Assembly (NCBI RefSeq): GCF_900112575.1
Contig: NZ_FOMH01000006.1
Span: 62,001-126,000 of the forward strand
Source of the DNA: Flavobacterium phragmitis
GTDB taxonomy: Bacteria > Bacteroidota > Bacteroidia > Flavobacteriales > Flavobacteriaceae
Direction of reading: 5' to 3'
Length of the DNA: 64,000 bases
Shown here: positions 23,193 to 32,565 of the stretch, piece after piece
How positions within the stretch are numbered: position 1 is the first letter of the stretch
Layout: every line of letters starts with the position of its first letter
Position numbers and translations under genes: made by a program
The notes under the pieces: model-generated
Database searches by the model: none
What the model saw: only the letters and a program-made list of their open reading frames with translations
Told to the model about the DNA's origin: nothing

Positions 23193-23787
23193 TCCTCATA
23201 CAGACGAAAATACCAACTTACTTCCTCAAGATGGAACCGTAAATTACTACGGAAAATTGTTCTCGAGAGAAGAAGCCGATTTCTATCGTGACACTTTATT
23301 GGAAACAATAGAATGGAAAAATGACGAAGCAATTATCTTTGGAAAATTAATTTTAACCAAACGAAAAGTGGCTTGGTATGGCGAAAAAGAATTTGAATAT
23401 ACGTATTCCAATACCACAAAAAAAGCGCTTCCGTGGACTCCGGAATTATTAAAATTAAAATCGATTATTGAAGAAAAAACAGGAGAAACATTCAATTCTT
23501 GTCTGCTCAATTTGTATCATTCCGGTGAAGAAGGAATGGCGTGGCACAGCGACGGTGAAAAAGATTTAAAGAAAAATGGCGCTATTGGTTCTTTAAGTTT
23601 TGGTGCCGAACGTAAATTTGCTTTTAAACATAAAGAATCTAAAGAAAAGGTATCTTTAGTTTTAGAACACGGCAGTTTATTAGTCATGAAAGATGAAACA
23701 CAAACTTACTGGCTTCATCGTTTACCGCCAACAAAAACAACTCACAAACCCAGAGTGAATTTGACTTTTCGAACTATTGTGGAATAA
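23179..23787 (+). CDS. alkB: AlkB-type 2OG-Fe(II) DNA/RNA dealkylase
   Basis: 202 aa. Iron-binding His123-Ser-Asp125 (MAWHSDGE) and distal His in YWLHRLPP, plus the AlkB-specific RVNLTFR with the two arginines. The nucleotide-recognition lid lies in the N-terminal third (KVAWYGEKEFEYTYS). Oxidatively removes methyl groups from 1-methyladenine and 3-methylcytosine. Last gene of the alkylation-repair cluster; its start lies inside the Ada-like gene. Confidence 0.93.
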   Translation: MDLFNPHTDENTNLLPQDGTVNYYGKLFSREEADFYRDTLLETIEWKNDEAIIFGKLILTKRKVAWYGEKEFEYTYSNTTKKALPWTPELLKLKSIIEEKTGETFNSCLLNLYHSGEEGMAWHSDGEKDLKKNGAIGSLSFGAERKFAFKHKESKEKVSLVLEHGSLLVMKDETQTYWLHRLPPTKTTHKPRVNLTFRTIVE

Positions 23788-23807
23788 AACATAAAGTTTT
23801 TTATTTG

Positions 23808-23867
23808 AACCATTAAGAGATTAAGAAAATTAAGTTAAACTTTATGAACCTTTATTTCTTAATGGTT
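23808..23867. repeat. AACCATTAAG inverted repeat
   Basis: Arms 23808-23817 and 23858-23867 between the convergent alkB and YjbR genes; related text (AGAGATTAAGAAATTAA) occurs near 15565. Confidence 0.5.
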
Positions 23868-23870
23868 AAT

Positions 23871-24191
23871 TTATTTCTTTCTTGGAGTGACATTTTGGTA
23901 AGAAAGCTGTAATGCATCTTCAAACATTTTAGGTCTTACTCTCGCTAAATCTACAATTGTCCAACCCTGTTTTCCCCACTTATTCGGAATTGGATAAAAA
24001 ATCTTTTCGCTCGAAGCACAGAAAACTGACTGATCTATTTCGTTTAATTTTAAAACAGCGTGGTTGTTCTTTTCATCAAAAGTGGCAAATATTTTCTTAT
24101 TTACACGGAAAGAAGTTTTCTCAAAATGAGCTTCCTCTGTTGTATTTGGAAACGACAAAGCTAATTTTCTAAAATCTTCGATTGTAACCAT
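23871..24191 (-). CDS. MmcQ/YjbR family DNA-binding protein
   Basis: 106 aa. CyaY-like fold of the MmcQ/YjbR family: LALSFPNTTEEAHFEKTSFRV and KIFATFDE at the N-terminus, KWGKQGWTIVDLARV at the C-terminus. The biological role is poorly known. Convergent with alkB and separate from the repair cluster. The Nudix-fold regulator gene ends 29 nt upstream on the same strand, so the two may be co-transcribed. Confidence 0.88.
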   Translation of the reverse strand: MVTIEDFRKLALSFPNTTEEAHFEKTSFRVNKKIFATFDEKNNHAVLKLNEIDQSVFCASSEKIFYPIPNKWGKQGWTIVDLARVRPKMFEDALQLSYQNVTPRKK

Positions 24192-24220
24192 AATTACAAA
24201 CTTTAAAATTAAACCTTAAT

Positions 24221-24976
24221 TTACCAACCTTGATTCAGTCCATTTTTTAAAACCTCATCGTATTTTTCTTTATCAAAAGAATATAAGTTTGGCGCTTTAT
24301 GTGCTACGTTGCTTTTCTTTTCGTCCAGTTTTGTCAGAATTCCAATATTGGTTATTTTCCGCAAAAAATTTCGACGATCCAGTTTTTTATCTAAAATAGT
24401 CTCATATAATTTCTGAAGCTCCGGAATTGTAAATTTCTCTGACAATAAATTATATCCTATTGGCATTAAATTTAATTCGACTCTCAAAGTATCCAACGCT
24501 TTATCCAGAATTTCACGATGATCTAATATCAATTCAGGAACTTCCTTATGATCGATCCATTCTACAATTTCATGTTTATTCACCGGATTAGGCAGAATTT
24601 TAGAAAAATCTACCAAAGCATAATAACCAATTGTAACAAAACGGCGTGTAAGCCATTTTCCTTTTTCTTCTTCAATCTGAAGATATTCCAAAGTCTTTTT
24701 ATCAAAATGCTGTTCATTTCTTTTTACTTTTCCAAAGGTTGCAAATTGCCTTAAAAAAACACCTTCTACTCCGGTTCTGCCATTTAGAACTGTAATTGCT
24801 GCAGTATCTATATCCTGATCAACAGGAATAAATCCGCCTGGTAAAGACCATTTATCCGCTCGATGGGCTTTAATTAATAAAACTTTCAGCTGATTATCAT
24901 GAAAACCAAAAATTACGCAGTCAATAGAAAGTCCCGGCTGATAATTTTCATTATTATCTATAATGTCTTTTAACAT
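24221..24976 (-). CDS. NrtR-like regulator with catalytically dead Nudix domain and C-terminal winged helix
   Basis: 251 aa. Nudix fold at about 15-150 followed by an NrtR-type winged helix (FTIPELQKLYETILDKKLDRRNFLRKI). The Nudix box keeps its glycines but has lost the metal-binding glutamates: from Gly48 the first Glu is Gln54, RE is Thr-Val and EE is Gly-Arg. It should therefore bind rather than hydrolyse its ligand. In Bacteroidota such regulators control sugar catabolism (arabinose, xylose) or NAD genes. Target genes unknown; it lies 5 kb from the beta-glucan locus. Confidence 0.87.
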   Translation of the reverse strand: MLKDIIDNNENYQPGLSIDCVIFGFHDNQLKVLLIKAHRADKWSLPGGFIPVDQDIDTAAITVLNGRTGVEGVFLRQFATFGKVKRNEQHFDKKTLEYLQIEEEKGKWLTRRFVTIGYYALVDFSKILPNPVNKHEIVEWIDHKEVPELILDHREILDKALDTLRVELNLMPIGYNLLSEKFTIPELQKLYETILDKKLDRRNFLRKITNIGILTKLDEKKSNVAHKAPNLYSFDKEKYDEVLKNGLNQGW

Positions 24977-25262
24977 TCAAAATTTGTATAAATTCTTTCT
25001 TTTAATACCCTGCAATTTACTTGATTTTTGGAAATTCATGAGCTTTCTTAAAAAATTAGGATTTTATTTCCATTAAAATTAGAAGTGTATAAATCACAAT
25101 TTTAACGAAAATTTAAAGTCAAATTTAAAAAAAATAATTACATTGCGTCACAATAACACATTAAAGGTTCGGATTGTTAAAATTCAGATCAAAAACAAAG
25201 AAAAATAATACAAACTGTTCCATTTTTCTTCAAGTGAGCGTAGAAATTTAAATACAGAAGTT

Positions 25263-25520
25263 ATGATTGCCAATCCATTAAAAAATATTAATCAAAAAAT
25301 TAGAACAAAAATCTGGACATCATTCGGATTTGTTTCAAAAACTTATCTTCTGGAAGCTTCTTTAAAATACAGTGAGGAACAGGAAAGAATTTTTAATGAA
25401 ATGATTGTTGATAAAGATGCCAAAAATAAAAAAGCAAAACAGGAAGCTTATGAAAAAGCCTTGTTTGCTTCATATAAAGGAATAGGCGCAATGGATTTTA
25501 TAAATACCGTTTTAAAGTGA
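25263..25520 (+). CDS. hypothetical protein
   Basis: 85 aa, basic, helical, no signal or cysteine. The central part (KDAKNKKAKQEAYEKALFAS) is strongly charged and probably coiled. No family recognised. Its own strong terminator follows, so it is a single-gene transcript. Upstream, 24977-25262 is AT-rich with no other feature that I can support. Confidence 0.65.
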   Translation: MIANPLKNINQKIRTKIWTSFGFVSKTYLLEASLKYSEEQERIFNEMIVDKDAKNKKAKQEAYEKALFASYKGIGAMDFINTVLK

Positions 25521-25551
25521 CCATTTACACATTTCTATAATTTATAATGCC

Positions 25552-25581
25552 AACCTCGCTTCTTTCCAGCGAGGTTTTTTT
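25552..25581 (+). terminator. intrinsic terminator
   Basis: Stem AACCTCGC/GCGAGGTT (25552-25559, 25569-25576), 9-nt loop, then a T run to 25581. Confidence 0.88.
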
Positions 25582-25680
25582 ATTGTCATAAATTTCACAT
25601 TTTTAATCGAACGAAATCGAACATTATTACTTATTTTAGCTATTTCAAAAGTAAGAATATACCCCTGTAAAATCATAAAT

Positions 25681-27702
25681 ATGGAAAACATCCTCGAATC
25701 AGAAAGTTATAAAATTCAACAGCCTGAAAACTGGGCCTCTAAAATTGATGATAATCAATTAATCGAATACATCAAAGAATCTGATTTCTCCAATAAACAA
25801 GTAGAAGAAGGCCGTGATTTTTGCTACTTTTTAGATAAAATCTATTATACAAGCGATACTGAAAACAGCGAATATGCCTGCGTTGCCTACACTCTTAACG
25901 AGCCAGGAAATCTTGAAAGTGCTTCTGCCAGAGATGTAATTGTGGAAGAAAATGAGACTTATATCATACATAGAATTAGTGTACTTCGTGAAGGGGTTTT
26001 AATTGATAAAATTGCGGATACAAAAATTAAAGTTCTGGACAATGAAAACCAAAGTGAGGGCGGTATTCTGAGCAGTAGCAAAAAAGTAAACATTACCATC
26101 AAAGATTTACGTCTTTATGATGTTTTAATTACTGAAGATTCCAGAGTTAAAATTTTTACGGATCGTGATTTTCTTCGTAAAGAGTTTTTAAAATATGTTT
26201 ACATTACTCCTAGCACCTATTGGGCTTACGGAAATTATAAATTTACTTTTATTAATGACCGAAAAGAAACTATTGCTTACAAAAAAACTTTCTTTAGAGA
26301 TGAAAATGGAAATGTTCTAGAAGCAGAAACTAATTATCTGAAAAAAGGAGAACGTTTTGTAATCGAAAAAGAAGATTACATCAATTCTTTTGATCAAAAT
26401 AGAGAAATTGCTCCTTACATCGATTTTGCCACAGACCGCAACTGGACTGATTTATCAAATTATATTTCACCTTTATATGAAGAAATATACAGCAAATCTT
26501 CACTAAAAGAATTTGCTCCAAAACTGGTTGAAAAATTGGATGCCATTACAGACAAAGATGAACAGTTACAGTTTGCCATAGATTATGTACAAAACCATAT
26601 CTATTACGTATATAATGCTGACGAAATGAACGGCCACAAACCGCAGGAACCAGCCATAACTTACGAAAATAAACAGGGTGATTGTAAAGCAAAATCTGTT
26701 TTATTGAAAGTAGTTTTAGATTACATCAATGTTGATTCTTCTGTGGTTTTGGTCAATTTTAATTCAGATCATTACATCACACATTATTTGCCTTCGCTTC
26801 TCACGTTTAATCATGTGATTGTAAAAATTAATCACAAAGGCGAAACGTATTTTATAGACGCCACAACAAGAGACGAATTTGGATTGATTGAGAATCGTGG
26901 TTTTATTTACTTTTTACATTATCTGGAAGTAAAACCAAACAAACAATTGGAAGTTAGAAAACCATATAAATTCCCTTATTATGGAATTAATGAAAAGGTT
27001 GATTTAACAGCTCAGAATCAAAAAGGAGATTTAAAACTTGTAACAACTTACAAAGGAAATCGCGCCAATTATATGCGCAAGTATTTCAAAAACACTAATA
27101 AAAGAGAGATTGTAGACAGCTGGAATAATTTCTTATTTTATACTTTGAATTACTCCGGAGATCGTGAAGGAACAGATATCAGAACTATTTTTAATGATGC
27201 TTCTATTGAAATTGTAAATGATGATAAAAAACTAAACGAATTTACAATTCAGTATAAAACCAGTATTGAGAATCCTTATTTTACGGATCAGCAAAAGAAC
27301 CGTTTCTTAATGTATTTTGATCGCAATGTAGTGAAGAATAATGCTAGAGATTTTATGCATAAGGACATTTTGTTCTGGCATAATTTCGATAATGAAAAAT
27401 ATGAAATCAACCTTCAGACGGATCAAAGAATAGATACTGAAGAGAAATTTACGATTCAGGAAAGCACCATTAATAATCCGTATTTTGATTTTACAAGCCG
27501 TAAAAAAGTGAATAAAAACGGAGCTTCTATAGTTGTTGATTTCAAACCTTTGGTCAATTTAGAAATTCCTTCAGCCGATTTTGAGAAATTCAGAAATGAC
27601 CACCATACTATTGCTGACAGTAATTTCGGAATTGGAATTGATATTATTGAACAAGGTTTGCTGAATCTTTTGAAATTCAATTTCAAAAAACGTCTTAAAT
27701 AA
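25681..27702 (+). CDS. DUF3857/transglutaminase-like protein without a signal peptide
   Basis: 673 aa. DUF3857-like beta region in the first half, then a transglutaminase core with an intact Cys335-His378-Asp393 triad (QGDCKAKSVLL, FNHVIV, FIDATTRDEF), then an all-beta C-terminal region. Relatives are normally exported, but this N-terminus (MENILESESYKIQQPENW) is hydrophilic and has no signal peptide or TM segment. Either it is cytosolic or the start is wrong; I see no alternative upstream start. Substrate unknown. Confidence 0.82.
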   Translation: MENILESESYKIQQPENWASKIDDNQLIEYIKESDFSNKQVEEGRDFCYFLDKIYYTSDTENSEYACVAYTLNEPGNLESASARDVIVEENETYIIHRISVLREGVLIDKIADTKIKVLDNENQSEGGILSSSKKVNITIKDLRLYDVLITEDSRVKIFTDRDFLRKEFLKYVYITPSTYWAYGNYKFTFINDRKETIAYKKTFFRDENGNVLEAETNYLKKGERFVIEKEDYINSFDQNREIAPYIDFATDRNWTDLSNYISPLYEEIYSKSSLKEFAPKLVEKLDAITDKDEQLQFAIDYVQNHIYYVYNADEMNGHKPQEPAITYENKQGDCKAKSVLLKVVLDYINVDSSVVLVNFNSDHYITHYLPSLLTFNHVIVKINHKGETYFIDATTRDEFGLIENRGFIYFLHYLEVKPNKQLEVRKPYKFPYYGINEKVDLTAQNQKGDLKLVTTYKGNRANYMRKYFKNTNKREIVDSWNNFLFYTLNYSGDREGTDIRTIFNDASIEIVNDDKKLNEFTIQYKTSIENPYFTDQQKNRFLMYFDRNVVKNNARDFMHKDILFWHNFDNEKYEINLQTDQRIDTEEKFTIQESTINNPYFDFTSRKKVNKNGASIVVDFKPLVNLEIPSADFEKFRNDHHTIADSNFGIGIDIIEQGLLNLLKFNFKKRLK

Positions 27703-27709
27703 TTTCAAT

Positions 27710-27743
27710 AAAAAAATGGAGCTTTTAACAGCTCCATTTTTTT
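27710..27743 (+). terminator. bidirectional-type terminator
   Basis: A-run, TGGAGC/GCTCCA stem (27717-27722, 27731-27736), 8-nt loop, seven Ts. Confidence 0.88.
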
Positions 27744-27761
27744 GTTTGATTAAGTATTTAT

Positions 27762-27847
27762 TAAAACACATAGAAACATAGATTTTGCTGGTACAATAAA
27801 AGGCGTTTCACTTGCATAAATACACATAGTCTATGTGGAAATAGATT
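27762..27847. repeat. AACACATAGAAACATAG element, copy 1
   Basis: AAAACACATAGAAACATAG at the left edge and an inner palindrome CACATAG-T-CTATGTG (27823-27837). Same architecture as 32566-32711. Confidence 0.7.
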
Positions 27848-27888
27848 TACTTGTCAGACAGTCTGCAAGATTGGAAAGCTTAATATTT

Positions 27889-27946
27889 GCCACGAATTAC
27901 ACCAATTTTCACGAATTAATTTGCGGAAATTGGTGTAATTCGTGGC
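27889..27946. repeat. GCCACGAATTACACCAATTT inverted repeat
   Basis: Perfect 20-bp arms 27889-27908 and 27927-27946, 18-nt loop, between the convergent DUF3857 and bglX genes. No coding capacity. Confidence 0.85.
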
Positions 27947-27961
27947 TAAAAACTTTTTTTA

Positions 27962-30193
27962 TTAATTTGCCAGCAACTCAAAATCTGATCTTAGTTTAAT
28001 ATCTGCTGAAGAAGTTCCAATCATTACTTCGAAATCTCCAGGTTCAGTTCCCCATTCTAGTTTGTTATTATAGAATGAAAGTTTTTCTTTGTCAATGGTG
28101 AACTCGATTGTTTTAGATTCTCCTGCATTTAATTTCACTTTTTGGAAATCTTTCAATTCTAAAACCGGTCTTACCACCGATCCGAATTTATCTTTTAAAT
28201 ACAATTGAACTACTTCTTCTCCAGCCACTTTTCCAGTGTTTTTTAATTGGAAAGAAACTTTAATCGTTTCATTGTTTTTTATTTTTGTTGAGGATAATTT
28301 CAATCCTGAATAATCAAAAGTGGTGTAGCTCAAACCGTATCCGAATGGGAATTTAGGAGAATTTTTTAAATCGATATAAGCCGAAACATAGTTCGTTGAA
28401 TTTTCATCTTTTGCTGGTCTTCCTGTGCTGAAATGATTGTAATAAATTGGCACCTGTCCTACTTCTCTTGGGAAAGTCATTGGCAATTTCCCAGACGGAT
28501 TATAATCTCCAAACAGCACATTTGCAATCGCATTTCCAGCTTCTGATCCTAACCACCAAGTGTAAACTACAGCTGGAACATTGTCTGCAATCCAATTGAA
28601 AACAAGCGGTCTTCCTGCATTAATCAAAACTACAACCGGTTTTCCTGTTGCCTGAATTGCCTTTACTAAATCTTCCTGAACGCCTGGTAAATGAAGATCG
28701 CTTCGGCTTTTTGCTTCACCGCTCATATCGTGTCTTTCACCAACGCTCAAAATCACAACATCTGCTTGTTTTGCAGTTGCGACAGCTTCAGCAAAACCAT
28801 CTTTATTGTCACCGGTTACATCACAGCCTTTTGCGTACAATAATTTGGTGTTTTTGCCTACTTTATTTTGTAAACCGTCCCATTGCGAAACCACCCATTT
28901 ATCGTAATTAACTTCTGGTAATTCTACAGCCCAAAAACCCATATTGGCTTTGTACTCTTTTACCATTGGCCCGATAAAAGCAATTGTTTTCATACTTTTT
29001 GAAAGCGGTAAAATCTGTTTTTCATTCTTTAATAAAACAATACTTTTCTCCGCTATTTCCAGAGCAGCTTTTCTGTGCTCTGGATTTGCCAAAGCTTTTT
29101 CTTCTCTTTTTGGATCTGAATATTTGTATGGATCATCAAATAATCCTAATTCGAATTTCTTACGAAGAATGCGTCTTACCGCATCGTCAACCAAATCTAT
29201 AGAAACTCTGCCTTCTTTTACTAATTCTGCTAAATTCTTGCGGTAGGCATTACTTTCCATATCCATATCGCTTCCTGCTGTAATGGCTGCATAAGCTGCT
29301 TCTTTAAGATCTTTAGAGTAACCATGAGCTACCATTTCTCCAATCGATCCCCAGTCAGAAACTACGAAACCTTGAAAGTTCCATTTTCCTTTTAGAATAT
29401 CTCTTTGTAAATGGGCATTTCCTGTTGCCGGAATTCCGTTTATATCATTGAATGAGTTCATGAAAGTTGCTGCACCTGCATCTAAAGCCGCTTTAAATGG
29501 AGGTAAATAGGTTTCTAAAAGCATTCTTTCACTCATATCTACAGAGTTGTAGTCTCTTCCTCCAACACCTGCTCCATAAGCTGCGAAGTGTTTTACGCAG
29601 GCCATAACGGAGTTTAAATCACCTAATTTAGCCCCCTGAAAACCTTTTACTCTTGCATAAGCAATTTTAGACCCTAGATAAGTATCTTCTCCGGCACCTT
29701 CCATTACGCGTCCCCAACGTGGGTCACGTCCAATATCAACCATCGGTGCAAATGTCCAATGAATACCGCTTGCCGAAGCTTCTGTTGCGGCAACTCTTGC
29801 ACCTAATTCAATTGCAGCTAAATCCCAGCTTGCCGCTTCTGCTAACGGAATCGGGAAAGTGGTTTTGTAACCGTGAATTACGTCCTGACCAAACAACAAC
29901 GGAATTTTAAGTCTTGACTGCATCGCCAATTCCTGATATCCTCTGGTGTATTTTGTTCCAATTACATTCAACATCGAACCAATTAAACCTTGTTTAATTT
30001 CATTTTGTTTGTTCGGATTGATTGTAATTGGTCCTGTTGCCTGATTGTCACCAGTGTATTGATTTAACTGGCCGACCTTTTCTTCAATTGTCATTTTCTT
30101 CAACAGATCATTGACTTTCTGATCTATTGACTGCTGCTGTGCCGACGCAAAAAGCGAAAGCACTAACAGCGTGATTGTGGTTACTTTTTTCAT
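27962..30193 (-). CDS. bglX: GH3 beta-glucosidase
   Basis: 743 aa, BglX length. Signal peptide MKKVTTITLLVLSLFASAQ, so periplasmic. GH3 N-domain (about 30-380) with nucleophile Asp280 in VVSDWGS and substrate pocket GRDPRWGRVMEGAGEDTYLG; GH3 C-domain (KSIVLLKNE, SVGERHDMSGEA) and a C-terminal fibronectin-like domain. Releases glucose from the oligosaccharides made by the GH16, GH5 and GH30 enzymes in the same locus. Its ATG is 13 nt after the GH30 stop. A GH3 of other beta-linkage specificity cannot be excluded. Confidence 0.93.
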   Translation of the reverse strand: MKKVTTITLLVLSLFASAQQQSIDQKVNDLLKKMTIEEKVGQLNQYTGDNQATGPITINPNKQNEIKQGLIGSMLNVIGTKYTRGYQELAMQSRLKIPLLFGQDVIHGYKTTFPIPLAEAASWDLAAIELGARVAATEASASGIHWTFAPMVDIGRDPRWGRVMEGAGEDTYLGSKIAYARVKGFQGAKLGDLNSVMACVKHFAAYGAGVGGRDYNSVDMSERMLLETYLPPFKAALDAGAATFMNSFNDINGIPATGNAHLQRDILKGKWNFQGFVVSDWGSIGEMVAHGYSKDLKEAAYAAITAGSDMDMESNAYRKNLAELVKEGRVSIDLVDDAVRRILRKKFELGLFDDPYKYSDPKREEKALANPEHRKAALEIAEKSIVLLKNEKQILPLSKSMKTIAFIGPMVKEYKANMGFWAVELPEVNYDKWVVSQWDGLQNKVGKNTKLLYAKGCDVTGDNKDGFAEAVATAKQADVVILSVGERHDMSGEAKSRSDLHLPGVQEDLVKAIQATGKPVVVLINAGRPLVFNWIADNVPAVVYTWWLGSEAGNAIANVLFGDYNPSGKLPMTFPREVGQVPIYYNHFSTGRPAKDENSTNYVSAYIDLKNSPKFPFGYGLSYTTFDYSGLKLSSTKIKNNETIKVSFQLKNTGKVAGEEVVQLYLKDKFGSVVRPVLELKDFQKVKLNAGESKTIEFTIDKEKLSFYNNKLEWGTEPGDFEVMIGTSSADIKLRSDFELLAN

Positions 30194-30206
30194 CTATTTT
30201 AAGTTT

Positions 30207-31631
30207 TTACCAAACGTAAGTTGCTACTGCACCTGCGTTTAGTGAGGTTGAAGTTTGTTTTTGGTTGTATTTAATATTAAATGTTTCAGCCGAAGCTCCG
30301 TCATTTTCTACAATTAAAACGATTTGTCCTGATGGCGTTTTGAAAGCAACATTGTGCAATTTTCCTGCAATATTACTTCCAATTCTCACTGAACCTTCCG
30401 GAACAAATTTAGAAGCATGTCCGATAATATAATATCCTACTTCTCTTTTAATATTCTGATTTTGATCAATCATCAAAGCACCTTTGCAAGTCGAACATCC
30501 TCCTGGCGTGAACGGTTTATAAAACTCATCATTTGCCAATCCCCATGAAAGTGCATTTTTACTCCAGTTACGCATTGAACCAATTACTACATTCTTCACA
30601 CTCCATTTCAAATCATTTTCAAAATTGCTTCCGGAACCTGTATATTGTTCGGTAAAATACAAATCTTTATTTGGAAATGCATTATGAACTGTTGTTAAAG
30701 CACTAATATCTCCTTCGTACAAATGAAAAGCAGAACCTGCCACATACGGATTTGCTTTTGGATCTTTCAAGATTGTTAAAGGATATTCTGGTTTGTTGCA
30801 GTTATGATCGTAAACGATAATCTTGGTTTTGATTCCTGCTTTCGCGAAAGCGGGACCTAAATGATTTCCAATAAAATCTGCCTGCTGTTCTGCCAGCATC
30901 AATAAACTTGGATTATTTCCCGGGTGCAATGGTTCATTTTGCGGTGTAATTGCATCGATAACAATTCCGTGAGATTTCATTGCCTGAATGTATTTCACAA
31001 AATACTGTGCATACACTCCATAATATTTTGGTTGTAAACTGCCACCTTTTGAGCTTCCGTTGTCTTTCATCCAAACTGGAGGCGACCATGGAGAGCCCAT
31101 AATTTTAATCTTTGGATTTATGGCTAAAATATCTTTTAAAACAGGGATAACATCGTTTAAATCCGGACCAAGATTAAAGTGCTCCAGATTCATATCTGTT
31201 TGTCCTTCTGGCATATCATCATACGAAAAAACTTTTTCATTCAAATCAGATGCTCCAATACTTAATCTTAAATAACTTAAACCGATTGCGTCATTTTTTC
31301 TGGAAAACAATTCCTGAAGCAATGCTTCTCTTTTTGGTTTGTCCAGTTTGATAATCGCCTGAGCGCTTCCTCCTGTTAACGAAAATCCAAAACCTTCTAT
31401 AGTTTGAAATTTCTCAGCTGGATTGATCTCAATAGTCTGATTTGAATTTGTTTCTGAACTGAAAACTAAATCAGCTTGTTTTTTAAGTTTTGAAGTTTCG
31501 TCTGTAGTGGTAATCCAAGATTCTACTTTTCCAGCATTAGCCGTTACATTTTTTGAAGACCCACAGTTTAACTGCATTGCAATTAAAGGCAGTAAAACCA
31601 GAATTTGAAGTTTTTTGTTGATGTTTTTCAT
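30207..31631 (-). CDS. GH30 family glycoside hydrolase, lipoprotein (group A paralog 1)
   Basis: 474 aa. Lipobox LNCG without acidic residues after the cysteine, so possibly retained on the periplasmic side (inference). GH30 TIM barrel with acid/base Glu233 (PQNEP) and nucleophile Glu328 (YFTEQ); also GFGFSLTGGSAQAI, SPWSPPVWMKDN and a CSTCKGAL pair. Closely related to 35633-37105. Likely beta-1,6-glucanase (endo) given the locus. The neighbouring EEP gene ends 1 nt upstream and bglX starts 13 nt downstream: one operon. Confidence 0.9.
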   Translation of the reverse strand: MKNINKKLQILVLLPLIAMQLNCGSSKNVTANAGKVESWITTTDETSKLKKQADLVFSSETNSNQTIEINPAEKFQTIEGFGFSLTGGSAQAIIKLDKPKREALLQELFSRKNDAIGLSYLRLSIGASDLNEKVFSYDDMPEGQTDMNLEHFNLGPDLNDVIPVLKDILAINPKIKIMGSPWSPPVWMKDNGSSKGGSLQPKYYGVYAQYFVKYIQAMKSHGIVIDAITPQNEPLHPGNNPSLLMLAEQQADFIGNHLGPAFAKAGIKTKIIVYDHNCNKPEYPLTILKDPKANPYVAGSAFHLYEGDISALTTVHNAFPNKDLYFTEQYTGSGSNFENDLKWSVKNVVIGSMRNWSKNALSWGLANDEFYKPFTPGGCSTCKGALMIDQNQNIKREVGYYIIGHASKFVPEGSVRIGSNIAGKLHNVAFKTPSGQIVLIVENDGASAETFNIKYNQKQTSTSLNAGAVATYVW

Positions 31632-32471
31632 TTAATCTATTTCTATTAAAACAGGCAAATGATCCGAAGGATATTTTAAATCTTTAGAATCACTCAGCAC
31701 TGCGTGTTTTTGAATTGTAAGTCCGCTGTTTTTGGATACAAAAATGTAATCCAATAATAATGTTACGGGCTCATTATGCTTGAAATCGTTAAACGTTCCT
31801 GATGGTCCAAAAGGTTTTTCTTTAGAAACATCTTTGGTATCATTCATGACGTTTTTGATTGCTGCAATTTGTTTTGTGTCTGGTTCTGAGTTAAAATCTC
31901 CCATTAAAAAAACAGGATATTTTTTTGTATTTAATGCTTCAATTTTAGACAATACAAGCTCTACGCCTTTTACTCTGGCTACTTCTCCCATATGATCCAA
32001 ATGAAGATTAAAAACCCAAAACGTTTTTTTTGTTTTTAAATCTTTAAAAAGTCCGTAAGTACAAACTCGGTTACAAGCGGCATCCCAGCCTCTGGAAACA
32101 ACATCCGGTGTTTCGGATAACCAAAAAGTATTGGATTGTTCTACTTTAAAACGATCTTTTTTGTAATAAATCGTACATGCTTCTCCCAATCCTCCTTCTT
32201 CTCTTCCTACTCCAAATCGATTATATTTTGGTTGAGCCGACGCGATATCGGTAACCTGACCTGGCGTTGCTTCCTGGACACCAAAAATGTCTGGGCTATA
32301 AAATCCTATCTGCGCATTAAAATAATCCTTTCGTTTTGGCCAAGCATTTTCTCCGTCAGATTCGACATTCAGACGAATATTATAGGTCATAATTTTCAAG
32401 TTTTGACCATAGAATGAATTTCCTGCCACAAGGAGTAGTAATGCTAAAACAAGTTTGTTTATCTTTTTCAT
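31632..32471 (-). CDS. secreted endonuclease/exonuclease/phosphatase-fold hydrolase
   Basis: 279 aa. Signal peptide ending SFYGQ. EEP fold: MTYNIRLN, FGVQEAT (catalytic Glu), HLDHMG, MGDFNSEPD and the C-terminal SDHLPVLIEID with the catalytic His. Periplasmic or surface; acts on a phosphodiester or phosphomonoester whose identity is unknown. Such genes recur in Bacteroidota glycan loci next to glycosidases. Begins the EEP-GH30-GH3 transcript. Upstream 32472-32734 holds a repeat element. Confidence 0.87.
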   Translation of the reverse strand: MKKINKLVLALLLLVAGNSFYGQNLKIMTYNIRLNVESDGENAWPKRKDYFNAQIGFYSPDIFGVQEATPGQVTDIASAQPKYNRFGVGREEGGLGEACTIYYKKDRFKVEQSNTFWLSETPDVVSRGWDAACNRVCTYGLFKDLKTKKTFWVFNLHLDHMGEVARVKGVELVLSKIEALNTKKYPVFLMGDFNSEPDTKQIAAIKNVMNDTKDVSKEKPFGPSGTFNDFKHNEPVTLLLDYIFVSKNSGLTIQKHAVLSDSKDLKYPSDHLPVLIEID

Positions 32472-32565
32472 GTTTAAAAATTTTAATCCGTAAAGCTAGT
32501 TTTTCCAGAACTTTAGAGAAAAAAATCCGTTTAAAACTTATGTTAATTAATCAATTGGATAATTA

